Shown: positions 9,775-19,277, counted from the first letter of the stretch. The stretch: 64,000 bases of DNA from CBDDGJ01 sp965199285 (GCA_965199285.1 OZ240687.1:1798001-1862000); one strand, 5' to 3'. Numbers and translations are program-made. The notes: generated by a model from the sequence alone, not told the origin.

Positions 9775-10455
9775 TTAAACCAAAATACCCGTATCTCTAA
9801 AACTTGTTTCTTTACTGCGGCCAATCACAATATGGTCATGCAGGCTAATACCAAATTCAGCCGCTTTCTTTTGGATTTTGTGGGTCATATCAATATCTGC
9901 CTTGCTGGGCAACGGATCACCGCTTGGATGATTATGGACAAGAATAAGCGAAGTTGCATCCAATTCCAAGGCGCGCTTAATCACTTCGCGCGTATAGACG
10001 GGCGCATGGTCAACCGTGCCGCGCCCCATAAGTTCATTTGCCATGACTTGTTGCTTCTTATCCAAAAATATGACGTGAAATTCCTCAATCGTTTTTTCCA
10101 CCAGCTGGGCGCGACAATAGGCGATTAAATCTTCCCAACTATTGAGCGGGGTGCGGTGCATGATTTTGCTTTTGCCAAGCTGGAGACCTGCCGCTTCAAC
10201 AATTTTCAGCTCGGTGACAATATTTTCGGTTACCCCTTCAACTTCTTTCAGCCTTTGTGGAGCCGCGCCTAATATACCAGAAACATCCCCAAATCGAGCA
10301 ATTAAATTTTTCGCCAGCGGTTTGACATCGCGGCGCGGAATGGCACGAAATAAAACCAGCTCGATAAATTCATAATCTTGCAGCGCATCCATGCCGCCTT
10401 TTCGAAAGCGTTCGCGCAAACGGCTGCGATGGCCTTTATTATGATCCGTATTCAT
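9775..10455 (-). CDS. radC: RadC/YsnA-family JAB-domain protein
   Basis: A 226-residue protein with an N-terminal helix-hairpin-helix region (about residues 40-95, including LKEVEGVTENIV) and a C-terminal JAB/MPN domain. The metal-binding motif H-x-H-x(10)-D is intact (HNHPSGDPLPSKAD near residues 173-186), with the upstream catalytic Glu region ANELMGRG. The family is called RadC for historical reasons; a repair role is disputed and the biochemical function is unknown. Its start overlaps the map stop by four bases, so the two are translationally coupled. Confidence 0.93.
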   Translation of the reverse strand: MNTDHNKGHRSRLRERFRKGGMDALQDYEFIELVLFRAIPRRDVKPLAKNLIARFGDVSGILGAAPQRLKEVEGVTENIVTELKIVEAAGLQLGKSKIMHRTPLNSWEDLIAYCRAQLVEKTIEEFHVIFLDKKQQVMANELMGRGTVDHAPVYTREVIKRALELDATSLILVHNHPSGDPLPSKADIDMTHKIQKKAAEFGISLHDHIVIGRSKETSFRDTGILV

Positions 10456-11291
10456 GCCGGCAGCACGCTGTTTTTATGCGGTGTATCCAGACCGGCAAGC
10501 GATTTTGTAAAAATCTCATAGCCGGTTTTGGTGACCCCAATACTATGTTCATATTGTGCCGATAAGCTGCGGTCGCGGGTGACAGCCGTCCAGCCATCGC
10601 GCAAGATTTTGGCCGCCGGTTTGCCAATGTTTAACATTGGTTCAATGGTGAAAAACATGCCTTCTTCCAGCATAACGCCATCCCCTGCCGTACCATAATG
10701 TAAAATATTGGGGGCATCATGAAACACTTGCCCTAGCCCATGCCCGCAAAAATCGCGGACAATAGAAAATCTTTGCGCTTCGGCATAAGACTGAATGGCG
10801 TGACCAATATCCCCCGTCGTCGCCCCTGGACGCACGGCTTCAATGCCGCGCATCATGGCTTCATAAGTGACATCCATCAGCTTTTGGGCGCGCACGGGCA
10901 CATCGCCAATTGCATACATGCGGCTATGGTCGCCATGCCAACCCTCATAATAAAGCGTGACATCAATATTGAGAATATCACCATCGCGCAAAACCCGCGC
11001 ACCCGGAATACCATGACAAATAATATGATTGAGCGAGGTGCAGATTGATTTGGTAAAACCGCGATAATTAAGTGGCGCGGGGGCTGCCCCCAAATCCCTT
11101 ATCATGCCAAGCGCCTGCTCATCCAATGCTTCAGTCGTTGTGCCAGCGACCACAAAGGGAGCCAGTTCATCCAGCACTTTGGCTGCCAGCCTGCCGACCG
11201 CACGCATGCCTTCAAACCCTTCGGCATTATGGAGCTTGATTTGGCTGTGCTGGCTCAAAACCGGTTCGGCGGTTTGGGTTAGATTCATCAT
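10452..11291 (-). CDS. map: Methionine aminopeptidase, type I
   Basis: Removes the N-terminal methionine from nascent proteins in the cytosol. The 279-residue sequence carries the five metal ligands in their usual settings: Asp in LNIDVTLYYEGWHGD (two Asp), His in CGHGLGQVFHDAPN, Glu in FFTIEPMLN and the last Glu in QYEHSIGVT. Two ATG codons stand at the start (11291 and 11288). About 20 residues of N-terminal extension precede the helix EGFEGMRAVGR. The gene lies upstream of radC, the usual alphaproteobacterial pair, and is divergent from the CinA-like gene. Confidence 0.96.
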   Translation of the reverse strand: MMNLTQTAEPVLSQHSQIKLHNAEGFEGMRAVGRLAAKVLDELAPFVVAGTTTEALDEQALGMIRDLGAAPAPLNYRGFTKSICTSLNHIICHGIPGARVLRDGDILNIDVTLYYEGWHGDHSRMYAIGDVPVRAQKLMDVTYEAMMRGIEAVRPGATTGDIGHAIQSYAEAQRFSIVRDFCGHGLGQVFHDAPNILHYGTAGDGVMLEEGMFFTIEPMLNIGKPAAKILRDGWTAVTRDRSLSAQYEHSIGVTKTGYEIFTKSLAGLDTPHKNSVLPA

Positions 11292-11357
11292 ATCGCTTTT
11301 CTCAATTCACATTTGCCCCTATAAATGCCATAAATTGCCGTAAGGAAAAAGAGTTTT

Positions 11358-12113
11358 ATGATACAAAAGCAAGTCACCGCCGCCGTTTTGATTATTGGCA
11401 ATGAAATTCTCTCAGGCCGCACGCAGGATAAAAATCTGGCTTATATTGGTCACCAGCTTGCCGAGATTGGGATTGAGCTTATGGAAGCCCGAATTGTGCA
11501 AGATGTCGCGGATGAGATTATCAGCGCCGTAAATATTTTGCGGGTGCGTTATGATTATCTGTTCACCACTGGCGGCATTGGGCCGACCCATGATGATATT
11601 ACTGCCGATTGTATCGCCCAAGCCTTTGGGGTGGAGATTGGTCCGCACGCCGAAGCAGTGGAACGGCTCACCGCGCATTATCAACGTAATGGGGTAGAGT
11701 TTAATGAAGCCCGTCAGCGCATGACCCGTATCCCGCATGGGGCAGAGCTTATTGATAATCCGGTTTCGGCAGCGCCTGGTTTTTATATTGAAAATGTTTA
11801 TGTGATGGCGGGCATTCCCAAAATCATGCAAGCCATGTTGCAAGGGATTTTATCCACCCTCAAAGGCGGCGAGGCGATCAGCCATATTAGTGTTACTGCC
11901 AATGTGCCGGAGGGGAAAATCGCCGATGCGATGGAGGCTCTGCAAGCGGATTATCCGCATATTAATATTGGGCTTTACCCTTTTTATGGACCCGATGGCG
12001 CGGGCGTGAGCGTGGTCGCACGCGGGCAAGATAAGCAAGCCCTAGAACAAATTGAAGCGGCAATAAAATCGCACCTTCGCACTATTGATGCGCCCCTTAT
12101 TGATAAGCCATAA
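11358..12113 (+). CDS. CinA-like molybdopterin-binding-fold protein
   Basis: The 251-residue protein matches the N-terminal MoCF/CinA domain: ILIGNEILSGR-type start (AVLIIGNEILSGRTQD) and the motif FTTGGIGPTHDDIT near residues 72-85. The C-terminal PncC-type amidase of full CinA is missing, so this is the short form often annotated as a competence/damage-inducible or molybdopterin-binding protein; some relatives hydrolyse ADP-ribose. The start ATG 11358 follows AAGGAAAAAGAG. It is divergent from map and is followed after 44 bases by the second nucleotidyltransferase-HEPN copy. Confidence 0.88.
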   Translation: MIQKQVTAAVLIIGNEILSGRTQDKNLAYIGHQLAEIGIELMEARIVQDVADEIISAVNILRVRYDYLFTTGGIGPTHDDITADCIAQAFGVEIGPHAEAVERLTAHYQRNGVEFNEARQRMTRIPHGAELIDNPVSAAPGFYIENVYVMAGIPKIMQAMLQGILSTLKGGEAISHISVTANVPEGKIADAMEALQADYPHINIGLYPFYGPDGAGVSVVARGQDKQALEQIEAAIKSHLRTIDAPLIDKP

Positions 12114-12157
12114 CAAAACCCCTCTTAAGATTTTATGAGTCATGCTATAGGTGGGGC

Positions 12158-13039
12158 ATGAATGATTCACTTGACCATTTGCGACCGGCAAGACAAAAAG
12201 AATTAGAGCTTGTTACAAAAATCCTGCTCGAAGAATTTGAAGCCGCGCGCGCCGGTAAAACCCAACTAAAAAAGCAAAGCGGCAAGATTGTCAAAATTAT
12301 CCTATTCGGCTCTTTCGCGCGGGAGGATTGGGTGGAAGACACAAAGACCGGCTATAAGAGTGACTTTGATATTTTGGTGATTGTAAGCGCGCAAATCTTT
12401 TGCGACTTTGAATTTTGGGAGCAAGCAGAAACCACCCTCGCGCATCATCCCGGCATCAAACATGATGTTGATTTGATAGTTGAACCCCTAGCGCATGTAA
12501 ATGATATGCTGGCTGAGGGGCAGTATTTTTTCTCTGATATTCGCGATCAGGGGATTGCCTTATATGAAGCCAGTCGCAAACCTCTGCTTGAAGCTAAGCT
12601 GATAGATGAGAAAGCCTTTGTGACTATTTCACAAAAGCATTTTGAGAAAGTATTTCCGACAGCACAAGACTTCTTAAAAATAGAGAGTTTTGCGGATGAA
12701 GAGAAAATGAATAATTTAGCCGCGTTCCTGCTCCACCAAGCTGCTGAACATGCTTATAATGCGTTTTTATTGGTACACACGCATTATAATCCGGATACGC
12801 ATCATATTGGTAAATTACGGAGTCTCTCCGAGAATATTGATGCAGATTTAATCTCTGTCTGGCCGCGCAATACACGATTGGCGCGGCGGCGGTTTGAGTT
12901 GTTGCGGCGTGCCTATGTCGAGGCGCGCTATTCGGAACATTATGAGATCGCCCATGAAGATCTCGACTGGCTCACAGCCCGCGTCACCTTATTACACGAA
13001 CGCATCGAAACAGCATGCAAAAAACGGCTATTATCCTAG
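12158..13039 (+). CDS. Nucleotidyltransferase-HEPN fusion protein, copy 2
   Basis: Second 293-residue copy of the gene at 3260-4141, in the opposite direction. From ATG 12158 to base 12906 I find no difference from copy 1 in any segment compared; from 12907 to the stop there are about 14 changes in some 130 bases, mostly at third codon positions. Only three substitutions and a different last pair of residues alter the protein. The domains are as in copy 1 (GSFARE, DFDILV, then a HEPN half). The upstream sequence is unrelated to that of copy 1, and a purine-rich stretch (aggtgggg) stands close to the ATG. The 3' end overlaps convergent ccdA by nine bases. Confidence 0.86.
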   Translation: MNDSLDHLRPARQKELELVTKILLEEFEAARAGKTQLKKQSGKIVKIILFGSFAREDWVEDTKTGYKSDFDILVIVSAQIFCDFEFWEQAETTLAHHPGIKHDVDLIVEPLAHVNDMLAEGQYFFSDIRDQGIALYEASRKPLLEAKLIDEKAFVTISQKHFEKVFPTAQDFLKIESFADEEKMNNLAAFLLHQAAEHAYNAFLLVHTHYNPDTHHIGKLRSLSENIDADLISVWPRNTRLARRRFELLRRAYVEARYSEHYEIAHEDLDWLTARVTLLHERIETACKKRLLS

Positions 13040-13774
13040 CGCGCCTAAAGCCGGGAACCAATCGAGCAAATAACTGCCTAAGGCTTGTAAATCGCCAGTG
13101 AAAATCAAAATGCCAGTTATCACCAGCAAGCCGCCGCCAATGCGTTCAACATAATGGCTATAGCGCATTATATTTTTTAAGATGGAAAGTTGACCAGTCG
13201 CATAAGCGACAATCAGAAAGGGAACCCCCAATCCGGCAGCATAGGCGGTGAGCAGCAACACCCCTTGCCCCAACTGATTATATTGCGCTGCCAATACCAA
13301 TATGCTTGCCAAAATCGGGCCAATACAGGGGGTCCAGCCAAAGGCAAAGGCAAGCCCCAAAGTAAAAGCGATAAGCGGTTGCGATGGGCCGCGTAAAGGA
13401 ACCTTATGCAGCAGCCGCGCCTCGCCCTGCAGTAAGCGGATGGGGATGAGCCGCATCATGTGAAGCCCAAATAAAATAATCACCCCGCCCGAAATAAGGG
13501 CGAGCGTTTGCTTATGCGCCAAGAGCAAGCCATGCAAAGCGGAGGCGCTTGCGCCCAAAGCAATAAACACCACACTAAAGCCAAGCACAAAATAACAGGC
13601 TGTGGGGATAATCTGTCGAGGCCTGCTTGTTTTAATCTTGCCATTTTGCAGCTCATTATAAGATATGCCGGCGGCAAAACTAATATAGGCTGGCACCAGC
13701 GGCAAGACGCAAGGCGAGAGAAAGCTCAGCCCGCCACCTAAAAATGCCAAAATGAGGGAAGCGATAAAATCCAT
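13031..13774 (-). CDS. ccdA: CcdA-type cytochrome c biogenesis / thiol-disulfide membrane protein
   Basis: An inner-membrane protein of 247 residues with about six hydrophobic segments. It carries the two CcdA cysteine motifs: SFLSPCVLPLVPAYISF near residue 22 and FGWTPCIGPILASIL near residue 145. CcdA passes electrons from thioredoxin to periplasmic thiol proteins, for example for cytochrome c maturation. The start codon follows the stop of the TIGR02186 gene with no gap (TAAATG), so the two are coupled. It converges with the nucleotidyltransferase-HEPN gene. Confidence 0.92.
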   Translation of the reverse strand: MDFIASLILAFLGGGLSFLSPCVLPLVPAYISFAAGISYNELQNGKIKTSRPRQIIPTACYFVLGFSVVFIALGASASALHGLLLAHKQTLALISGGVIILFGLHMMRLIPIRLLQGEARLLHKVPLRGPSQPLIAFTLGLAFAFGWTPCIGPILASILVLAAQYNQLGQGVLLLTAYAAGLGVPFLIVAYATGQLSILKNIMRYSHYVERIGGGLLVITGILIFTGDLQALGSYLLDWFPALGALG

Positions 13775-14536
13775 TTAATAACGCCTAAATAATCGGGCTG
13801 CCATCCAGCCCGTTGCGGCGGCAATCAATACGCCGATAAGCCCATATAAGAGCGGCGCTTGATAGGCAAGGTCATGCAAAAATTGTTCAAGCCCAATATG
13901 GTTTACTTGTAAATCGCGCACGGTTTGCTGGATGAGGTGACCATTTTTGAATAAATACACATGAATATAATAAACCCCCGTTGAAACACCAGAGGGTAGC
14001 TCAATCGCGGCGCGGAATAAATGCTGGTCGATAATCTGCACGCCCGCTTCATCTTCCTTATAAAGCGATTGCGCTGTTTTTATCCGCTGCAAGGCGGTGA
14101 TATAATCCTGCTGGTTTAGGCTTGCACGGTTCTGCCCTTCATATTGATAGCCCAAATGCGCCGCCCCAATCTCTAGCCCTATGCGCTGGCTGGGCGAGAT
14201 AATCTCATTAATCGGGCGATTGCTGGCAAGGGCATAAAAATAAGGCAGCGCGCGTAAGCGCATATAATCGCGGTTAACCCAAAAGCCGGCAATATTCTCT
14301 TTCTTGCGAATGGTGACGGCGCGGCGCGGCCCTCTTACCGCGACGATGACATCATGCGCGTCATCTATATTCACATCGCCAATCGCCCCGAAGACCAGAA
14401 TTTTTGTGCCGATAAAATTTGTCCGAATGGCAATCTCATCTTCCGATATATCGGTGATGAGGCGTTGCGCTTTTGCCTCCCCAATAATGAGGGGGAGGAT
14501 CGCAAACAAGCAAACTGTGATGATGACATATCTCAT
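13775..14536 (-). CDS. TIGR02186-family membrane-anchored periplasmic protein
   Basis: A 253-residue alphaproteobacterial protein of unknown function. It has an N-terminal signal peptide (MRYVIITVCLFAILPLI, cleavage likely after AKA), a periplasmic body with the family-typical start ISEDEIAIRTNFIGTKILVFG, and one C-terminal membrane helix (PLLYGLIGVLIAAATGWMA) followed by basic residues. ATG 14536 is chosen over the longer open frame because it forms an ATGA overlap with the stop of the TauE/SafE gene and begins directly with the signal peptide. The order TauE/SafE - TIGR02186 is conserved in alphaproteobacteria, which suggests a shared transport role. Confidence 0.87.
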   Translation of the reverse strand: MRYVIITVCLFAILPLIIGEAKAQRLITDISEDEIAIRTNFIGTKILVFGAIGDVNIDDAHDVIVAVRGPRRAVTIRKKENIAGFWVNRDYMRLRALPYFYALASNRPINEIISPSQRIGLEIGAAHLGYQYEGQNRASLNQQDYITALQRIKTAQSLYKEDEAGVQIIDQHLFRAAIELPSGVSTGVYYIHVYLFKNGHLIQQTVRDLQVNHIGLEQFLHDLAYQAPLLYGLIGVLIAAATGWMAARLFRRY

Positions 14537-15459
14537 CCGCCTACTCCCGTAAAGGTAAGAGAATAAAGCTCTTGTGGTTGGGTGATGAGATCGAGACATA
14601 ATTTCACCCCCACCCCAAGCACGATAAGCGCGAGCAACGCGCGTAATTGTTCGCCGCGTAATTTTTGCCCGAGCACCGCGCCAAGCTGTGCGCCAATCAC
14701 CCCGCCAACCATCAGAATAAATGCCAGCATAATATCAACCGTATGATTTTCGACCGCATGTAATATGGTAACAGTGGAGGTGACAAAAATAATTTGGAAT
14801 AGGGAGGTGCCAATCACCACATTGGTTGGCATATGCAGCATATAAATCATTGCCGGAACCATAATAAAACCGCCACCAACCCCCATAATGGCCGCTAATA
14901 TGCCGACAATAAATCCGATTAAAAGAGGCGGGAAAACACTAATATATAATTTGCTTTGCCGAAACCGAATGCGCGGCGGGATTTTGAGAAACCAGCTATG
15001 CTGTCCGGCACGGCGGGTATGAATGGCTTGTCCGCGCGCCACTGCCCGCATAGCACGAATTGACTCACGCAGCATCAGGCTGCCAATAATACCCAAAAAC
15101 ACGACATAGCTTACTGAAATTAATAAATCCACCTGCCCAAGCTTACGCAAAAACTTAAATAATTGCACCCCCGCAATCGAGCCCAAAACCCCGCCCGCCA
15201 TTAAGACCAGCCCTATTTTGACATCAACCGCGCGCCGTCGCCAATGCGCCAGCCCGCCTGAAACCGATGAGGCGACAATCTGATTAGCTTCCGTCGCCAC
15301 TGCCACAGCAGGGGGAATGCCAATAAAAATCAAAAGCGGGGTCATTAAAAAGCCGCCGCCAACCCCAAACATGCCAGACATAAAACCAACCACCCCCCCC
15401 ATTGATAAGAGGATAAATATATTGGCGCTAATCTCAGCAATCGGAAGGTAAATTTGCAT
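14533..15459 (-). CDS. TSUP-family (TauE/SafE) membrane permease
   Basis: A 308-residue polytopic membrane protein with the two repeated halves of the TauE/SafE family: GGVVGFMSGMFGVGGGFLMTP near residue 20 and GFIVGILAAIMGVGGGFIMVP near residue 180. The family exports or takes up sulfur-containing or organic anions; the substrate here is unknown. It overlaps the TIGR02186 gene by four bases and is divergent, by 57 bases, from the alpha/beta hydrolase gene. Confidence 0.9.
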   Translation of the reverse strand: MQIYLPIAEISANIFILLSMGGVVGFMSGMFGVGGGFLMTPLLIFIGIPPAVAVATEANQIVASSVSGGLAHWRRRAVDVKIGLVLMAGGVLGSIAGVQLFKFLRKLGQVDLLISVSYVVFLGIIGSLMLRESIRAMRAVARGQAIHTRRAGQHSWFLKIPPRIRFRQSKLYISVFPPLLIGFIVGILAAIMGVGGGFIMVPAMIYMLHMPTNVVIGTSLFQIIFVTSTVTILHAVENHTVDIMLAFILMVGGVIGAQLGAVLGQKLRGEQLRALLALIVLGVGVKLCLDLITQPQELYSLTFTGVGG

Positions 15460-15516
15460 GACCCTATTATTTATACCGATTTGCCTATTTTGTTAAGCCA
15501 CCTTATAAGGGGGGGC

Positions 15517-16398
15517 ATGAAACGACAGACGATAAATTTAGTAAGTGGTGATTTTTCTTGCCTCAGCTGGGTGAGCGGTAAAGACAAGCCGCTTATTCAT
15601 TGGGCACATGCAACCGGGTTTAATGGGCAGACCTATGCGCCGCTTTTGTCGGAGCTCGCAAAAGATTTTAATATTTATGCGTGGGATGCGCGTGGGCATG
15701 GGCACTCAACCGCCACCGCCTGCCCGCAAGATTTACATGATTGGTATATTTATCGCGATGATCTTGTTTTATTGTTAGAAGACTTATCGCAGCGCCATGG
15801 CGGGCAGAAATTGATATTGGGCGGCCATAGTATGGGCGGCTGTGTGAGCATTATGGCCGCCGCCGCGCGCCCCGACCTTGTCGATGGATTGGTATTGGTG
15901 GATCCGGTCATCATCTCGCATGTTGCACGTTTGATGTTAAAAATTAACCGCTTTTTGGGGATAAAAAAGCACGGGCTTTTAATGGCAGAACGCGCCCGCA
16001 AGCGGCAAACCATCTGGCCAGATATGGCGACGATTAAGAAAGTTTATACCGGGCGGGGGGCGTTTATAAATTGGCAAAGCACGTTTTTGGATGCCTATCT
16101 AGAAGGCGGTACGCGCCCGTACCCACAAGGGGTGGCGTTGACCTGTAGCGGGGCGTGGGAGGCGGCGACATTTTCCGCCCAGAACCATAATGCGATCGCG
16201 GCTGTTAAAAACCTTCAGCACCCATTTAAGCTGCTCATGGCCGAAACGCAAAGCACAACCCGCGCCGTGCACGTGTTCAAAAAGCAAAAATTACCCAAAA
16301 CCATAGAGACGATTGCCGGCTCTGACCATTTCATACCGATGCGATATCCTGAAATAGTGCGGCACGCCTTTTATGATTTGGCATTGTGGCTTGATTAG
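15517..16398 (+). CDS. Alpha/beta hydrolase
   Basis: A 293-residue alpha/beta-hydrolase-fold protein. The oxyanion-hole region is HATGFNG, the nucleophile elbow is GGHSMGGC (Ser near residue 107), an acid position is expected around the segment after LLMAE, and the C-terminal His lies in GSDHFIPM. The substrate cannot be predicted. The start ATG 15517 has a strong purine-rich ribosome site (aagggggggc); the open frame continues upstream without support. It is monocistronic and divergent from the TauE/SafE gene. Confidence 0.85.
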   Translation: MKRQTINLVSGDFSCLSWVSGKDKPLIHWAHATGFNGQTYAPLLSELAKDFNIYAWDARGHGHSTATACPQDLHDWYIYRDDLVLLLEDLSQRHGGQKLILGGHSMGGCVSIMAAAARPDLVDGLVLVDPVIISHVARLMLKINRFLGIKKHGLLMAERARKRQTIWPDMATIKKVYTGRGAFINWQSTFLDAYLEGGTRPYPQGVALTCSGAWEAATFSAQNHNAIAAVKNLQHPFKLLMAETQSTTRAVHVFKKQKLPKTIETIAGSDHFIPMRYPEIVRHAFYDLALWLD

Positions 16399-16421
16399 GT
16401 TTCGACAAGCCAGTTTATAAT

Positions 16422-16574
16422 TTATTTAGATGAGTCTGCGTCTTGCGCCTCAGCGGCGAGTTGCATTGCCATTTCAAGAAAATAGGCCATTTCTCCCCAT
16501 TTTTCTTCCACGGCTGCTTTATGTAAGTTTTTTAACGCCGTATAAAAATATTGTACTTCATTTTTACGCATCAT
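16422..16574 (-). CDS. Possible 50-residue helical protein
   Basis: In the 319-base gap between the hydrolase and topA, the minus strand holds a 50-codon frame with two start ATG codons (16574, 16571). The product would be a helical, acidic peptide (for example EEKWGEMAYFLEMAMQLAAEAQ). Its composition and the lack of rare residues look like a real small protein, but no clear ribosome site is seen and I know no family. The rest of the gap is very AT-rich and probably carries the topA promoter. Confidence 0.4.
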   Translation of the reverse strand: MMRKNEVQYFYTALKNLHKAAVEEKWGEMAYFLEMAMQLAAEAQDADSSK

Positions 16575-16717
16575 ATTAAGAAATTATATTAATAGTATTG
16601 TTATATTTTTAAACAAACTAATAGTTGTATATACATATAAAAAATATTTCCGATTTGACAAATCCATATAATTTCCCCATTTATGGCAAAATAGTATATG
16701 CGCACAGGTGATTGATT

Positions 16718-19267
16718 ATGGATGTTGTGATTGTAGAATCGCCAGCAAAAGCTGGAACAATAAATAAATATCTCGGAAGCGGCGCGAAGGTGCTGGCATC
16801 CTATGGGCATGTGCGCGACTTGCCGGAAAAGGATGGTTCAGTTGACCCAGAGCGCGATTTTTCAATGTCTTGGCAGGTGCAAGCCTCTTCCAGCAAGCAA
16901 ATGAATGCCATTGCGACAGCAGCCAAATCCGCAGATCGGATTGTGTTGGCAACTGACCCCGACCGCGAAGGCGAGGCGATTAGCTGGCATGTGCTAGAGG
17001 TTTTGCGCAAAAAAAATATCTTAAAAGACCAAGAAGTGTGTCGGGTGGTGTTTAATGCCATCACCCGCAATGCGGTTTTGGAGGCGATGGAAAATCCGCG
17101 CCAGATTGATGAAAAACTGGTCGATGCCTATCTTGCTCGCCGCGCCCTTGATTATCTGGTGGGGTTTAATCTTTCGCCGGTTTTGTGGCGTAAATTACCT
17201 GGTGCGCGCTCGGCAGGGCGGGTGCAATCGGTCGCGCTTAGGCTTATTTGTGAGCGCGAAATTGAGATTGAAAAATTTATCCCGCAAGAATATTGGACGC
17301 TCACGGCCGATTTTCTAACGCCAGAGCAGAAAAACCTACCGACGCGGCTAACCATTCACCAAAAAGAAAAACTTACGAAATTTTCAATCGCCAATGCCGC
17401 TGCCGCAGAACAAGCAAAGGCAGCGATTGAAGCCGGCCAATTTACGGTAAAATCGGTCGAGCAAAAACCAACTCAGCGCAAACCCGCGCCGCCTTTTACA
17501 ACTTCAACCCTACAGCAAGAAGCGGCACGTAAGTTAAGATTTGCAGCAAGCCGCACCATGCAGACCGCGCAAAAACTTTATGAAGGTAAAAATATCGACG
17601 GCGAGACGGTTGGTCTTATCACCTATATGCGTACCGATGGGCTTGATATTGCGCCCGAAGGCTTGGCTGAAATACGCGATATGATTGGGCGTGATTATGG
17701 CGATGACTATCTACCAAAGGAAGCCCGTCGCTACACCAAAACCGCCGCCAATGCACAAGAAGCGCATGAAGCCATCCGCCCCACCTCGATTATGCGAAAG
17801 CCTGAAGATGTCGCATATTTGCTCAATAGTGATGAGCAAAAACTCTATGAATTAATTTGGAAGCGCAGCCTCGCCAGCCAGATGGAAAATGCGCGCTTGC
17901 AGCGCACCACCATCGATATTTTAAGCGCCGATGGGGAGACGGGTTTACGCGCCACGGGCACGGTCGTTACATTTGCCAGCTTCTTATCGCTTTATGAAGA
18001 AGGCACAGATGATAAGGCTACCGATGATGAGGATGGCGAAACCCGCCTGCCGCAAGTCAATGAAGGCATGGCGGTGGATTTGAAGCAGGCGCAAGCCAAT
18101 CAGCATTTCACCGAACCGCCGCCGCGCTATAGTGAAGCGAGCTTGGTTAAAAAAATGGAAGAGCTTGGGATTGGGCGGCCATCAACCTATGCCAGCGTCT
18201 TATCGGTTTTGCGCGACCGCGATTATGTGCGGATGGATCGCAATCGGTTTATCCCCGAAGATAAGGGGCGGCTCGTCACCGCGTTTTTGGAAAATTTCTT
18301 TAACCGCTATGTCGAATATGATTTTACCGCCGCGCTTGAAACCGATCTCGATAAGGTCTCAAATGGAGATTTGCAATATAAGGATTTGCTCAAACGCTTT
18401 TGGGATGAGTTCAAACCAAGCGTTGATGAAACGTTGGAATTAAGGAATACGGATATTCTCAACCAGATGAATGTCGTGCTTGGCAACCATATTTTCAAAG
18501 ATAAAGGGGATGGGACTGATCCGCGTCTTTGCCCTAAATGCGGCGCTTTCGAGCTGAGCTTAAAGACGGGCAGATTTGGTGCGTTTGTCGGCTGTTCAAA
18601 TTATCCTGACTGTAATTATACCCGCCCCTTTGCCAGCACCCAAGAAGCGGCAGGCGATATTGAGCGCGTGCTTGGCACTGACCCCGATACGGGGGAAGAG
18701 ATTCATGTGAAAGATGGCCGCTTTGGTCCTTATATTCAGCGCGGCGAGGTGAGCGAAGAGAATAAAAAGCCGAAGCGGGCTGGTATCCCGAAAGGTAAAA
18801 CCCCTGCCGAGATGACGCTTGAATATGCGTTGCAACTTTTATCTCTGCCGCGCAATGTCGGCGCGCATCCCGAAACAGGGGAAGATATACTAGCCGATAT
18901 TGGGCGCTATGGTCCTTATTTGCGTAGTGGCAAATCAACCGCCAGCCTGGAAACGCCAGATGAGGTTTTTGAGATTGGGCTTAATCGCGCGGTTACTGTA
19001 TTGGCGGAAAAAAAGCCGCGGCAGGCGCGCGGCGGTGGCACAATTAAAGAGCTCGGCGCGCATCCCGATAATGGCAAACCCATTCGGGTGATGGATGGCA
19101 GATTTGGGCCTTATATTAAAAATGATAAAATCAATGCGACTATTCCCAAAGGCGAAGACCCGGCTGAAATTAGTTTGGAGCGGGCAGTCGAGCTTATCGC
19201 TGCCAAAGCCGCCAAGCCCGCCCGTAAAAAGGCCCAAAAAAGCAAGCCGCGGGCGAAGAAAAAATAA
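16718..19267 (+). CDS. topA: DNA topoisomerase I
   Basis: Type IA topoisomerase that relaxes negative supercoils. The 849-residue protein starts with the TOPRIM motif VVIVESPAKA and has the acidic motif ATDPDREGEAI, the active-site Tyr in GLITYMRTDG (near residue 305), and a C-terminal zinc finger (CPKCG...CSNYPDC) near residues 605-635. After it come three or four repeats of the GPYI type (DGRFGPYIQRG, IGRYGPYLRSG, DGRFGPYIKND) and a lysine/arginine tail. ATG 16718 follows CAGGTG with proper spacing. It precedes rnr, with the topA stop only ten bases before the rnr start. Confidence 0.97.
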   Translation: MDVVIVESPAKAGTINKYLGSGAKVLASYGHVRDLPEKDGSVDPERDFSMSWQVQASSSKQMNAIATAAKSADRIVLATDPDREGEAISWHVLEVLRKKNILKDQEVCRVVFNAITRNAVLEAMENPRQIDEKLVDAYLARRALDYLVGFNLSPVLWRKLPGARSAGRVQSVALRLICEREIEIEKFIPQEYWTLTADFLTPEQKNLPTRLTIHQKEKLTKFSIANAAAAEQAKAAIEAGQFTVKSVEQKPTQRKPAPPFTTSTLQQEAARKLRFAASRTMQTAQKLYEGKNIDGETVGLITYMRTDGLDIAPEGLAEIRDMIGRDYGDDYLPKEARRYTKTAANAQEAHEAIRPTSIMRKPEDVAYLLNSDEQKLYELIWKRSLASQMENARLQRTTIDILSADGETGLRATGTVVTFASFLSLYEEGTDDKATDDEDGETRLPQVNEGMAVDLKQAQANQHFTEPPPRYSEASLVKKMEELGIGRPSTYASVLSVLRDRDYVRMDRNRFIPEDKGRLVTAFLENFFNRYVEYDFTAALETDLDKVSNGDLQYKDLLKRFWDEFKPSVDETLELRNTDILNQMNVVLGNHIFKDKGDGTDPRLCPKCGAFELSLKTGRFGAFVGCSNYPDCNYTRPFASTQEAAGDIERVLGTDPDTGEEIHVKDGRFGPYIQRGEVSEENKKPKRAGIPKGKTPAEMTLEYALQLLSLPRNVGAHPETGEDILADIGRYGPYLRSGKSTASLETPDEVFEIGLNRAVTVLAEKKPRQARGGGTIKELGAHPDNGKPIRVMDGRFGPYIKNDKINATIPKGEDPAEISLERAVELIAAKAAKPARKKAQKSKPRAKKK

Positions 19268-19277
19268 GCACGAGACT

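Noticed and set aside
9639..9824. 61-codon minus-strand frame between purB and radC
   Set aside because: It overlaps the 3' end of radC in another frame, has no ribosome site and a composition unlike protein.
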